Source of the DNA: Anodontia alba
Lineage: Eukaryota > Mollusca > Bivalvia > Lucinida > Lucinidae
Length of the DNA stretch: 64,000 nucleotides
Reading direction: 5' to 3'
NCBI GenBank assembly: GCA_964016985.1
Contig: OZ024821.1
Span: 91,440,093-91,504,092, forward strand
Below are positions 43,949 to 53,572 of this stretch, piece after piece (positions within the stretch are counted from its first letter, which is position 1; each line of letters starts with the position of its first letter). A program made the translations under genes and the position numbers. The notes under the pieces were generated by a model that saw only the letters and a list, made by a program, of their open reading frames with translations, made no database searches and was not told where the DNA came from.

Positions 43949-44430
43949 TGCTTTAGCTGCAATTCACACGAGGGTCCTATTATATCCTTGCAAGGGGTAA
44001 AACGAACATTACCACACTTCAAAAATGACTTTTGCAACTAGAAGTTTCAGTTATAGGCTATTAGCAACATAAACGTTTTCTACCTTGGTAACCCTGCATA
44101 TGAAGTGGTTGCAATATCTTTGCATACATGCTTAATATATATCTATCAATGCTTAATATACAGATAAAAGACACGAATAATTAGAAGTTTTTATTATAAT
44201 ACACGTTACATATTACATTGAACATAGACGTTTGTTCTACATATATAGATGCCAAAACATTAGTTTTGTACGTAGGGTCGTGTGTCGAATAAAACATGCA
44301 TATTAAGAAACAAATCAGTCACAGTAATCGTTCCCGAAATAGTGACCTCTACTTCATGTACTGAACAGGTGTTACACGTACGTATGGTTCGTATGCCTAA
44401 ATATCATACGAACGCTTCTCACTAAATTGT
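43949..44430. other. Unassigned stretch
   Basis: AT-rich with no gene or family recognised. Confidence 0.35.
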
Positions 44431-44435
44431 CTACA

Positions 44436-44565
44436 TGTTACATCTGCGTACAGTTGTACGCAAACGTAATACATTAACGTTGCCATGTGTTAAATATGCG
44501 TACAGTTGTACGCATACGTAACAATTTGTTACGTATGCGTATAACTGTACGCATGTGGAACACAT
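44436..44565. repeat. Three TACGCATACGTAAC palindromes
   Basis: GCGTACAGTTGTACGC is centred near 44453 and again near 44506, and GCGTATAACTGTACGC near 44545. The flanks are GTTAC-like. Together with 43284 they make a cluster of four in 1.3 kb. Confidence 0.8.
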
Positions 44566-44806
44566 TTGTTACGTATTCGTATGTGTGTGCTCACTCACAA
44601 AGCATTCATGTATACTCATTACTGGTGATTGAAAGGATCTTACGTCATATGGGATGACGAAGTCCCCAATAAACCTGTGCAATTGCACAGTCTAATTAGG
44701 ATCTTTGCTGTCCGTTTACAGAATAAATTTACTATAGCAGTCAATAATATTATCAGACCGGTCCTAGATTTTGTATATTAATATAACTACGCGTCAGAGT
44801 AGAAAC

Positions 44807-46695
44807 TATGGAACGCCATAGCTTTCTTATGTTGTAAAAGTCTAGTTTATTTTGTTAAAAGATGGGTTACCTTGTCTGAGAAGCATATAAACTTGTCTAT
44901 ACGATGTGATATTATGTTAAAAGTGTGTGTTGTTTTGTCCACACAATGTCTTATTATGTTAAAAGGTCATGTTTTCATGATAAACGCTCTTGTTGTTATA
45001 TCCACACAGTGTCTTATTATGTTAAAAGGCCACGGTGTTATGTTAAACTCACGTGTTGTTTTGTCCATACGGAGTCTTATTATGTTAAACGTCTATGTTT
45101 TTATGTTAAAAATTGGTTTATCTTGTCTACGAAGCATGTAAACTAGTCTATACAACATGTTATTATGTTAAATACATATGCTATTTTGTCCAAACAGTGT
45201 CTTGTTATGTTAAAATGTTATGTTATTATGTTAAATGCGCGTGGTGTTTTGTCCACACAGTGCCCTGTTATGTTAAAATGCTATCTTATTTTGATTAAAA
45301 ATGGGTTATCTTGTCTACGAAGAATGTGAATTTGTCTATAAACCGTGTTATTATGTCACACACGCGTGTTGTTTTGTTCACATATGGTCTTATTCTGTTA
45401 AAAGGCTATGCTATTATGTTAAAAAGCTTTGGTCTATACATCATGCTATTATGTTAAACATTTGTGTTGTTTTGTCCAAACAGTGTCTTATTATGTTAAA
45501 AGGCTATGTTATTATGTTAAGAAATCAGGTTATTTTTTACGGAGCAAGTGAACTTGTCTGTAAATGTGTTATTATGTTAAACGCATGGTTTGTTATGTCC
45601 ACACACTGTCTTATTCTGTTGAAAGGCTATGCTGTTATGTTAAAATTTGGGTTATCCTGTCTATGAAGCATTTGAACGTGTTTATACAAAGTGTTATTTT
45701 GTTTAACAGGAGTGCTGTTTTGTCCACACAGTATCTTATTATGTTAAAAGGCTATGTTGTTATGTGAAAAAGTTGGGTTATCTTGTCTACGAAACATGTG
45801 AACTTGTCTATACAAACTGTTATTTTGTTTAACGCTCATGTTGTTTTGTTCACCCAGTGTTTTATTACGTTAAAAGACTATGTTATTATGTTGAACACGT
45901 ATGTTGTTTTCTCCATACAGTGTCCTATTATGTTAAAAGGCAATATTATCATGTTAAAACGTTAGGTTATCTTGTCTGTGAAGCATGTGAACTTGTCTAT
46001 ACAAATTGTTATTATGCAAATGGGTGTGTTGGTTTGTGTACATAATAGCTTATTATGTCAAAAGACTAAAATATTATGTTAAAAAGTTGGGTTATCTTGT
46101 CTCTGAAGTATGTGAACTTGTCCATACTACGTCATATTATTTAAACGAGCGTCTTGTTTTGTCCCCACAGTGTCTTACTATGGCAAAAGATTATGTTATT
46201 ATGTTAAAACGTGATGTTATCTTGTTGAATCAATATGTTGTCTTGTTCAAGTGCATAGTGTTGTTCACGAAATTTTACGCATGCGACATTGTGTGGACGA
46301 AACGACACGTGAGTTTGACATGATATCGTATCGTCTAGACAAGTTACTCTTAGACAAGATGACCCAAACTTTAACATAATGACATATATGTTTGACATAA
46401 TAAAACACCGTGTAGACAAGTCAACGCCATATGTTGACAAAATAACGTGTCTGTGTAAGATAATAACACACTATATAGACAAGTTCACATGCTTTTTAGA
46501 CAAGATAACTACACGTTGTGACAAAATAAAATGGTTCTTTAACATAAGAAGACAGTGTGTGGGCATGTCAACATTATATATTTGCAAAACAGCATGCGTC
46601 TTTAAGATAATAACATAATGCATCGACAAGTTCACACAATTCTTAGATAAGACAACAAGAAGTATAACAACATAAGACAGCTTTGGCGTTCCATA
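44807..46695. mobile_element. Foldback-type element FB1
   Basis: This 1,889-bp element has 29-bp terminal inverted repeats (44807-44835 and 46667-46695) that agree at 27 positions; they start TATGGAACGCC. AGAAAC flanks both sides (44801-44806, 46696-46701), and R1 copy 1 shows the unfilled site. The interior is not unique DNA. The left arm (to about 46250) holds eight copies of a GGTTATCTTGTCT...GAACTTGTCTATAC motif, spaced mostly at multiples of about 62 bases, between TGTCCACACAGTGTCTTATT-type monomers. The right arm (from about 46300) holds the same motif inverted (GACAAGTTCACATG, GACAAGATAAC). Continuous frames reflect TTATGTTAAA repeats, not a protein. Long subrepeat-filled inverted arms recall FB and TU elements (inference). 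Confidence 0.82.
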
Positions 46696-46728
46696 AGAAA
46701 CAGTGACCGGACTTCTTGTATGGACAAC

Positions 46729-46740
46729 AGAAAGTGAAGA
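46729..46740 (+). repeat. SINE S2 target duplication, left
   Basis: The 12 bases AGAAAGTGAAGA recur exactly at 47070-47081. Confidence 0.9.
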
Positions 46741-47069
46741 TTTGTTTGATTTGGGCTTAACGTCGCTTTCAACCTTTTTCAGTCATATCGCGACGGTGTC
46801 TAGATGTGGCAGGGAGCTCAATGCTCACTTTTAGAGTGCTGCCTCACTGAAATATCACGCCCCAGACACTTTGACATGATATTCCACCCAGTCACATTAT
46901 ACTGACACTGAGCTGACCAGTTCTAGCTCTACTTTCTTAATGCTGAGCGCCAAGCGAAAGAGCAGCTAGTACCATTTTTAAAGTCTTTGGTATGACCCGG
47001 CCGGGGATCGAACCCGCAACCTCCCGGTCACAAAGCGGACGCTCTACCACTGAGCCACTGTGCCGGTAT
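46741..47069 (-). mobile_element. tRNA-derived SINE S2, full length
   Basis: On the minus strand the head begins TACCGGCACAGTGGCTCAG. The A box (TGGCTCAGTGG) lies at 47047-47057 and a perfect B box (GGTTCGATCCC) at 47004-47014. CCGGC/GCCGG forms a short acceptor stem with an offset, so it is not a functional tRNA. The body contains CTTAATGCTGAGCGCCAAGC (plus-strand reading), AGTCACATTATACTGACAC and GGGCTTAACGTCGC near the 3' end. The tail (AAATCAAACAAA) ends at the exact 12-bp duplication. I believe related SINEs are widespread in molluscs, from memory only. Confidence 0.9.
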
Positions 47070-47081
47070 AGAAAGTGAAGA
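47070..47081 (+). repeat. SINE S2 target duplication, right
   Basis: This is an exact copy of 46729-46740. Confidence 0.9.
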
Positions 47082-47155
47082 AGTACAAATGACATGAGAC
47101 ACGGAATCGCATTTACTAAATGCTCAGGCCCATTTAATAGGAATGATTACACATT

Positions 47156-47193
47156 CATGGGGGTGGGGTGGGGGTGGTGGTGGTGGGGCGGCA
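47156..47193. repeat. G-rich (GGTGG)n tract
   Basis: G runs separated by single T, with quadruplex potential. Confidence 0.85.
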
Positions 47194-47214
47194 GCCCTAT
47201 CAAAATAATATTTG

Positions 47215-47320
47215 CCTCCCTTCTGAAAAAAAGGGTCTACTCTAAATGGAAAGAATTTGCTCCCGTGGGCGGGAGCAAATTCTTTCCTTTTAGAGTAGAT
47301 CCCTTCCTGAATGGACATGG
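47215..47320. mobile_element. M13 MITE with intact K4 hairpin
   Basis: AAAGGGTCTACTCTAAATGG and CTTTTAGAGTAGATCCCTTCC are the arms. GAATTTGCTCCCGTGGGCGGGAGCAAATTC is the stem and loop region. Confidence 0.85.
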
Positions 47321-47479
47321 AGTGCAGGGAAAGCAAATAGGAAGTCATGAAAGTTGCCTTTCTTATAAAAATTGCGAAAATATATACCGTGTGTGTCAAG
47401 TCCCTTTAAATCTGCGCATCCGCGAACATATGATGCGCAGAACGTGTAAAACAGGAAAGCATAGTGACTGAACAGAGCT

Positions 47480-47780
47480 TATGGCATGTTAGGTAACGAA
47501 GGCCCAAATCAGCTTGCGCATTTGCTCAGTCCAATCAGATCCTTTGTTGCCCTCTTACAGAATTAATAGGTGCTACAGACTATATCGACGAACGTAGAAG
47601 GCCCTGATCCGACTACATGGCTGCTGTTCGCATGTGGCATCAGTTTCCTTTGCAGCCTTTGCGCATCAAGAATGTAGAAGCTAGAGATTGACTTTTGTGT
47701 CATAGGCCGCTCTGAGTCTTCGTAACACCGCTGATACTATTATTACTGTAAATATTCGGACACATTACCGTGCAATTCCT
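47480..47780. other. Unassigned stretch with an M17-like fragment
   Basis: AGGCCCAAATCAGCTTGCGC near 47500 is a lone hairpin arm. Nothing else is seen. Confidence 0.4.
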
Positions 47781-47945
47781 TTTTAAAAGGGGGGATATAT
47801 GCATCTTCGAGGAAATAACTCCAACACAGAAATAGTTATCTCCTTCATCTTTGGGGGCTACCCTTAAAGGAAAGATTTTTCTCCCCTGGGAGCAAATTCT
47901 AGGGGAGCAAACTCTTTCCATTAAAAGTAGCACCCACTTTTTGAA
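47780..47945. mobile_element. M13 MITE
   Basis: GGGGCTACCCTTAAAGGAAA and CTTTCCATTAAAAGTAGCACC are the arms. The K4 stem has an internal duplication (GGGAGCAAATTCTAGGGGAGC). Confidence 0.75.
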
Positions 47946-48121
47946 AGGATTTTAGACTAAAGAAGCCAATTCAAATCTTCTTAAGGAAAATTGCGGGATT
48001 TTTTCCATGTGTATCTAGTCGCCTTTAGTTTGAACAAGGTTTTTTTTTCGATTACCTAGTCGAATGTCAAAAGGTAAGGTCTGTCCAATGGCTCCCAGTC
48101 AACTCGTACTAAACTGAACTA

Positions 48122-48435
48122 CAGTAGACTCTCGTTATCTCGAAGTCCAAGTGACTATCTGAAATACTTCGAGATAGTCGTATCTGCACATATCAGATTT
48201 GCAGAGTTGAGGAAAAAAATAAACCTAACAACTACAGTTCACAAAATGAATATGTAATTTGACTCCTGAACTTAGAGATACAAAATGTATATTGAAAATA
48301 TTGTAGAAAAGATGAGAAATTGAATTTCTCTTCTTTTCCACAATGGTTTGTTACCTGTTGTTGGATTTCCATGGTAAAGCATGGACCATTTTCGCTTCGA
48401 GATAAGCGGTTATTCGAGATAACGAGAGTCGGCTG
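48122..48435. mobile_element. M18 MITE, pogo-like
   Basis: CAGTAGACTCTCGTTATCTC opens it and GAGATAACGAGAGTCGGCTG closes it, with TA on both sides (48120-48121, 48436-48437). The subterminal boxes are CTTCGAGATAGTCG and CGCTTCGAGATAAGCGG. No transposase remnant is visible. Confidence 0.85.
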
Positions 48436-48459
48436 TACTCAATTAATTCGTTCTCATTT

Positions 48460-48610
48460 CGGTAAATGCATTCTCACAGACTGACCAAAATGACCAATGA
48501 CTACGACTGAACCAAAATGAGGACTAATTGACCATTGAAATATTGATGAGTACGAGTTGACCGAAAAAATGAGTAAGAGTTGACCAAAATGAGTTGACTT
48601 AAAAAGGCAT
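48460..48610 (+). repeat. Degenerate GACCAAAATGA repeats
   Basis: GACCAAAATGA or close variants occur about five times, interleaved with GAGTTGACC and ACGA(C/G)TGA. Spacing is irregular (about 20-30 bases). Confidence 0.65.
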
Positions 48611-48770
48611 TGACTTACGTACGAACTGACTCCGTACCTGGCTAGTGATTTCCCAGAATATCTCTAATATGAAATAAAATCAGCTAAAATTGCTTCGGGT
48701 TGACTTGGACACAGCTGGCAAATGGCAACAAGATTGCCTAATGGGAAATGCAATATCTTCAACATTATTA

Positions 48771-48878
48771 CCCTAGTAAGCATTCTTTATAAATCTATAG
48801 CGGGCCGTTATCGGCCCGTCAGGGTAGCTGACGGGCCGATAACGGCCCGCTATAGATTTATATTGAATGCTAGCTGGG
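48771..48878. mobile_element. M1 MITE
   Basis: CCCTAGTAAGCATTC ... GAATGCTAGCTGGG with an intact GCGGGCCGTTATCGGCCCG core. The flanks (TA, AC) do not match. Confidence 0.88.
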
Positions 48879-48949
48879 ACCATAAGTCGCCAGTCCGTTT
48901 TACTTACAAACCTCGTGATCACTTTTTTCAATAAGTACATTCAAGTAAA

Positions 48950-49200
48950 TGAGACGCAAAGTAGGAAAACGTACCTTCTGACATGTGCACCCAACTAAGA
49001 CTCAGATCAGCCTGCGCATCCGCGAAGTCTGATGAAAATCTTCGTTGTCCGCGTGAAGAACCCTTACATCCTTGGCCATTCAAAATGCGTCCAGTGTAGA
49101 TTCTGGTACGACTGTGCGAATGCACAGGCTGGTCTGAATCTTCGCAAGACGCATATGTCCGAGGGTACGTTTTCTGACGTTGCGGCTCAACCAGCTGTCT
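48950..49200. mobile_element. M16 MITE, near full length
   Basis: AGACGCAAAGTAGGAAAACG and CGTTTTCTGACGTTGCGGCT are the ends. CTTGGCCATTCAAAATGCG links the hairpins, both slightly mispaired. Confidence 0.82.
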
Positions 49201-49208
49201 TGGTGTTA

Positions 49209-49405
49209 TTTAACTTTTTCGGTGCCAAATTTCAGACGACATTTGTCGACTGCTTTTTTTTTAAACAAACTATCGCTTGGAAAGAAGTTTATATTTAGTA
49301 AGTTGAAAGGCTGAATGTCAAACAGCGTAGATCCAAATGAGACGTCTCATCTGGATCAATGCTGTTTGCAAAAGCCAATTTAATCGCCAATGGCAGTGAA
49401 AGAGT
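49209..49405 (+). mobile_element. M5 MITE, TTAA-flanked
   Basis: TTAACTTTTTCGGTGCC opens and GGCAGTGAAAGAGTTAA closes it. The hairpin centre is short (GAGACGTCTC). It ends beside an (AAT)n run at 49418-49435. Confidence 0.85.
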
Positions 49406-50860
49406 TAAAATGAAAAATAATAATAATAATAATAAAAACAATAAAAAAAAACAACATATAATTAATATTAGGCTAATATCAAAAGCATACCACCAGCGGG
49501 CATCTGACGTTTATACAACGTCGGATTTACGTCAGTGTGACGTTGTATAAAGGCCATGTGCCTTAGCCAGTTTTCTTCACAGAACCTACAACATAAAGAC
49601 CATGCATAGAATTTTTTGTTCGACCAATATAAGAGTATTCATCAACTGTTGAATACCCCGCTTTCTGGTTATGTTTGCAACAGCTAATATAACCGGTTTT
49701 TTTTTTCTCCTTTTTTTCAATCAGAGTACCCTCTGTCAAGTTGTAGAAGATGCAAGCTTTCAGTCTTTACCGATTTTGCAGGATACCGTTTGTGTCTTAA
49801 ATATTCGGATTGAGAAGTCTGAGCATCGACATTGATACGACGTTGTATAAACGGCATTTGTCCGCAGGGAACACAAGGTAGTCAAGCGCACTTGTACATA
49901 TTTTAGGATAATTCTGGCAAGAATTTGACATCTAAATATTTACCCAGCGAGCACTTTTTATAATAGTTTCATGTTTATTCAAGTTCTCAGGTTTGCAAAA
50001 ACAAACAACAACAAGCGAGTCTTAAATACATGAACAATCATTTAAGGCGTTAATACTGTGTCACAAATTGACAGAAAATCTTGGAACTTATCATGCAATC
50101 ATTCAAATCATGTGGGAGAACGACATATCAAGATATGAAGTATGCTGCTCTTGAACTGTCTATACAGGCATACGCACAAACACAACATTTATATGCGAGC
50201 TTCTGGGCGCATACATGTATTATATGTAAACAACACATTTTAAATAAGTTTCACTTATAAGCACTTCAATAATTCTATGTCCGCATCTAGAAAAAAAAAA
50301 AAAAAAAAAAAATATGCGAACAGTGCACATTTAACTATGCCGGGTAAAAAAAAAACGATCATTCGCACGTACGGACGCTAACACGTGCGTATACGTGTGT
50401 GCATATGTGTAAATATATGAACTTGATGTTTTTTTTTATTTGTACAACGACGGATCAACGTCGATGCAACGTCATGACACTGCATCGACATCGATGTGAT
50501 ATTGCATCAACGTTGCATGCCCACTGGGTAGTATATATACGGTAATTCTTTTTGTTTTATTCTATAAGAATACCCGCCCACACCAAATGATATAGATTGA
50601 CAGGTGAAAAGGAACCTTATTTAATTAAAAACACAAACTAATACGACGTTTGATGAACTCTTCTTAAATGTCGAAAGTCAAAACTCTCGTACAATCTCAG
50701 TTCTGAACATTAATTTTATAAGAAGGATAGGCCTGTGACATGATTACTAGTAGGTCTTCCGTGTTCAGAATCACGTGGAAGCATATATGCAGATGCAGTT
50801 CCGAATGAATTCTGTATCCTTAGTATTTGATCCGTGTTTTTTCTTGATTTGATTCCAGCC
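49406..50860. other. Mostly unassigned; scattered ACGTCG motifs
   Basis: ACAACGTCGGATTTACGTCA near 49515-49545, GATACGACGTTGTATAAACG near 49835 and CAACGTCGATGCAACGTC near 50456-50530 resemble the small element at 53433. A poly(A) run lies at 50289-50312. No gene is seen. Confidence 0.45.
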
Positions 50861-50889
50861 ACGCTGTTATACAGTCATATCGAGACGGT

Positions 50890-51102
50890 TAGACTGGCTC
50901 CAGTCTCCAGTGACTAAAAATTGTTTCTTTAAATACTGTTTGATAATCCACAAAAATACAACCAAAATAGTATCATAACTATAAAGGCTGGTCACTAGTG
51001 ACCAGCCTTTATAGTCATGATATTATTTTGGTTTTACTTCAGAGGTTTATCAAACAGGATTTGAAGAAAAAAAATTAGTCACTGGAGACTGGAGCCAGTC
51101 TA
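50890..51102. mobile_element. M2 MITE, 9-bp target duplication
   Basis: 213 bp. CGAGACGGT at 50881-50889 recurs at 51103-51111. The centre GGCTGGTCACTAGTGACCAGCC is a perfect palindrome. Confidence 0.93.
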
Positions 51103-51148
51103 CGAGACGGTCAGTTATAACCTACTCACACTTTTCCTGGGCAAGCTT

Positions 51149-51255
51149 CCCAGCTAGCATTCTACGTAAATCTACATCGGGCCGTCATCGGCCCGTCAGC
51201 TACCCTGACGGGCCGATGACGGCCCGATATAGATTTACGTAGAATGCTGACTGGG
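51149..51255. mobile_element. M1 MITE, TT target duplication
   Basis: CCCAGCTAGCATTCTACGTA ... GAATGCTGACTGGG, TACGTA subtype, with TT on both sides. It sits in the S1 body phrase CAAGCTTAGTCC, which resumes after the element. Confidence 0.9.
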
Positions 51256-51499
51256 TTAGTCCCGTGGGCAAGCTTAGTCCTCTAAGCGATTTACCGGCAG
51301 TATTTATACACATACTTTTGCCAGGAACTGGCAAGTGCCCTTCTTGAATCAGCGGAAGAGGAAGAATCGCTGTAGAAAAGATCTTCAAGAAAGTTATGTG
51401 GCCGAGATGAGATTCGATTTTGCGACCACTGGATCTGCCCCGTCAAATGCGATACCGACTGCACTAAGGAGCCTGGCTGTTTGGCCTTAGCAAACAGAA

Positions 51500-51700
51500 T
51501 ATACCCAGATCAAACGCCACAGAGCGCGCATAGCGAAGACTCAGATCAGTCTGCGCAGACTGATTGAAATCTTCACTGTCCATTTGAAGAAACTTTGGTT
51601 CCTTGGCTACCCACACTGTGCCCTGTGAAGACTGATCAGATTCACGGATTCGCAGGCTGATCTGAGTTTTCGCTGGGCGCACATACAGTATTTTTGGAAA
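51500..51700. mobile_element. M16 MITE, partial
   Basis: GCGAAGACTCAGATCAGTCTGC, a GGTTCCTTGGCTACCCACAC linker and GCTGATCTGAGTTTTCGCTGG with GGCGCACATAC. The outer ends are missing. Confidence 0.7.
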
Positions 51701-52105
51701 ACCTGTGCACTGGCTAAATATATACAATAGAGAATAAGACCACATAACCGCCTAGAAAACAGTGTGGCGGCACACACAGGTGGACAAACAATGGTGTCAA
51801 CTCTACTGTTCAACATAATAGTTTATTTATATTCACTCGCTTCTATTACCATGGCCACCGACCGTTCTTTTTTATTCTATTAGTTGAATAGCCAGATAGT
51901 TATCAAAGTTTAAATCCCAAACCCGGGGTTTAGTTTTACACCACAATAACACCAAACCAGGCCTCTCATAATACTGTCAGCGTCAAGCGAAAAAGCGTTT
52001 ACTATCATATGGGGTAGCGAGCTTCAAGCCATCTTGTGCACCCGCATATATCCACCTGGACATTTAACCATCATTTGTTACGTAATACAGAATCAAATGA
52101 GTCTA
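51701..52105. other. Unassigned stretch
   Basis: CGTCAAGCGAAAAAGCG near 51981 is an M17 left-end trace. Nothing else is recognised. Confidence 0.4.
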
Positions 52106-52175
52106 TAGCGGACTGCGGCGGCCCTGATCAGCCTGCGCATGCGCAGGCTGATCAGGGCCCTCGCTGTCCGCATTT
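52106..52175. mobile_element. M17-type hairpin, near perfect
   Basis: CGGCCCTGATCAGCCTGCGC meets its complement GCGCAGGCTGATCAGGGCC at a central GCATGC, with GCGGAC/GTCCGC outside. Confidence 0.8.
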
Positions 52176-52915
52176 GCCCCCTTTTCGTTGGGCCCATTGC
52201 TAGATTTGATAAAAAGCCAGCATTGTTGTTGATACTGTTGAGTAACAGTACTTGGTGAAAAATTGCAAAAGATTTCAACAAGTACTTAAAACTGTGTATA
52301 GAATTTCGGATAAAGAATTATGTGAAATGTGAAGTTATTTAAAAGGTTTCACGACCTAGCAACGCTTTAAAGATTTGGGTCCAGCCATGAGAAATAAGAC
52401 TTTAGGGCATATGCGAAGTACGAAGGCCCAGATCAGCCTCCGTATTTGTGAAGTCTAATCAATGCTTTTGGTGTTCTTCGATAAAGTCAGCAATATCAAT
52501 GAGATGCTTTTATATGCTTAGTATGAATACCCTGACCAGGCGAGGCTTATGCGCAGTTTGACACGGGCCTACGCTGACCGTGTATATATGTAGGTCCCTT
52601 TTACCTATTGCGAGGTTCATTAAAATCAGAAAAAGGGAGCTTGTGGACTTAACGCAAAAAAAAAAAAAAAAATCTGCACATGCATCCGCACAGTCCCATC
52701 ATACTCTTTTTGTTTGTCCATACAATATTTGGAGTTCGAAAAAACGAAAACTGTGGTCTGGTGAAAATCCTCACACGACTCCACGGTCACGCTGACTAAT
52801 GTAGTTCCTTGTTGACTTCTTGTTGCAATTTTGTATGCGTGTCATAAAACGCCCTTTGTTTGTGTCAGGAAAAGATTTTGAAAGTCACTGAATTTAATTC
52901 AGGTCTTCAATACTT
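52176..52915. other. Unassigned stretch
   Basis: GCGAAGTACGAAGGCCCAGA near 52414 is a worn hairpin arm, and a poly(A) run lies at 52657-52672. No gene is seen. Confidence 0.4.
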
Positions 52916-52917
52916 AT

Positions 52918-53039
52918 GACGCTGTGGGCAGATTCAGCAGACGACAAATTGATGATTTTTTTTTATTTAGCCCTGAAAATAGGCTTTGACATTTCATGCA
53001 AATTGTCTCCTCAATTTGCATGAAATGTCAAAACCTATT

Positions 53040-53070
<31 letters not shown>

Positions 53071-53135
53071 GGAAATTAAGAAAATACTTTAAAATGTCGT
53101 CTGCTGAAATTATTACCCAGCATGCTGAGCGTTAA
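52918..53135. mobile_element. M11 MITE with homopolymer insert
   Basis: CAGCAGACGACAAATTGATG and TGTCGTCTGCTGAAATTATT are the arms, and ACCCAGCATGCTGAGCGTTAA is the right terminus. The K3 hairpin is at 52988-53032. Between K3 and the right arm is T(10) followed by about 23 G (53041-53073). Confidence 0.85.
53041..53073. repeat. Poly(T)-poly(G) tract
   Basis: About 10 T are followed by an uninterrupted run of about 23 G, replacing the TTTCTGGGAAAAATAAG arm expected of M11. Expansion of the GGG in that arm could explain it. Confidence 0.9.
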
Positions 53136-53337
53136 ATGGCGCATGAGAAGGTAACTAATATGTAGAAAGAAATTGTTTGTAATAGAGTAGAATTATCAAA
53201 TAAGAATCTTTTGTTCGCAGCGACAGATGCAACGACTTCACTACAATAATTTTACCCAGGTTTGAATCAGTAAAAATGTCAGATAGTATAATGATCGCTG
53301 GGTAGATTTTGTTGTGTCATATTCTATGATGTTTGAC

Positions 53338-53405
53338 CACGGAATAGCTCAGCTTGTAGTGCGTCTGCTTTGCCATGTCTGCGTGTTGGTAGTCGTGGGC
53401 TGAAT
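53338..53405 (+). mobile_element. tRNA-like remnant, possible SINE head
   Basis: GGAATAGCTCAGCTTGTAGTGCG resembles a tRNA D arm with an A box. GTCGTGGGCTGAATTATAAC is a poor B box. Stems are mostly unpaired, so it is not a functional tRNA. Confidence 0.45.
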
Positions 53406-53432
53406 TATAACAAAGACTTAAAAAAAAGGTAC

Positions 53433-53546
53433 TACGCAGCAAACACACAACATATCAATTATAGTGTCGATCCGACGTCGCCCCGACGTCATGACGTTGT
53501 TGCAACGTTGATACGACGTTATTGCATGTTGCGTGTTTACCGGGTA
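53433..53546. mobile_element. Small MITE rich in ACGTC motifs
   Basis: CTACGCAGCAAACACACAAC and GTTGCGTGTTTACCGGGTAG are inverted ends. The interior repeats CCGACGTC, GACGTCATGACG and GATACGACG. Confidence 0.65.
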
Positions 53547-53572
53547 GCTGCTCTTACGCACTGCACTTGGGA

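Larger units (their letters stand above)
44728..47475 (+). repeat. Segment R1, copy 2
   Basis: This copy of R1 is expanded by the foldback element (44807-46695) and SINE S2 (46741-47069). After removal of both it aligns with 42067-43235 through the M13 copy to AACAGGAAAGCATAGTG. Confidence 0.75.
50860..51480 (-). mobile_element. SINE S1 split by two MITEs
   Basis: On the minus strand the tRNA-like head begins at about 51479 (A box TAGTGCAGTCGG at about 51458-51469). The S1 body (CAGCGGAAGAGG, CAAGCTTAGTCCTCTAAGCG) follows and continues left of the M1 copy (CTACTCACACTTTTCCTGGG) and of the M2 copy (ATACAGTCATATCGAGACGG). The body matches 10084-10384, but the head differs. Confidence 0.72.

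Noticed and set aside
43284..44565. CRISPR array
   Set aside because: The palindromes are few, irregularly spaced and in a eukaryotic repeat context; spacers are not of uniform length.
44860..46250. Classical satellite array
   Set aside because: Terminal inverted repeats, an inverted second arm, flanking AGAAAC and an unfilled paralogous site fit an inserted element better.
44872..46323. Series of overlapping open frames rich in Tyr, Val, Lys and Cys
   Set aside because: They are translations of the 62-bp subrepeats of FB1 in more than one frame.
46993..47069. tRNA gene on the minus strand
   Set aside because: Perfect B box but offset acceptor stem; it is the head of SINE S2.
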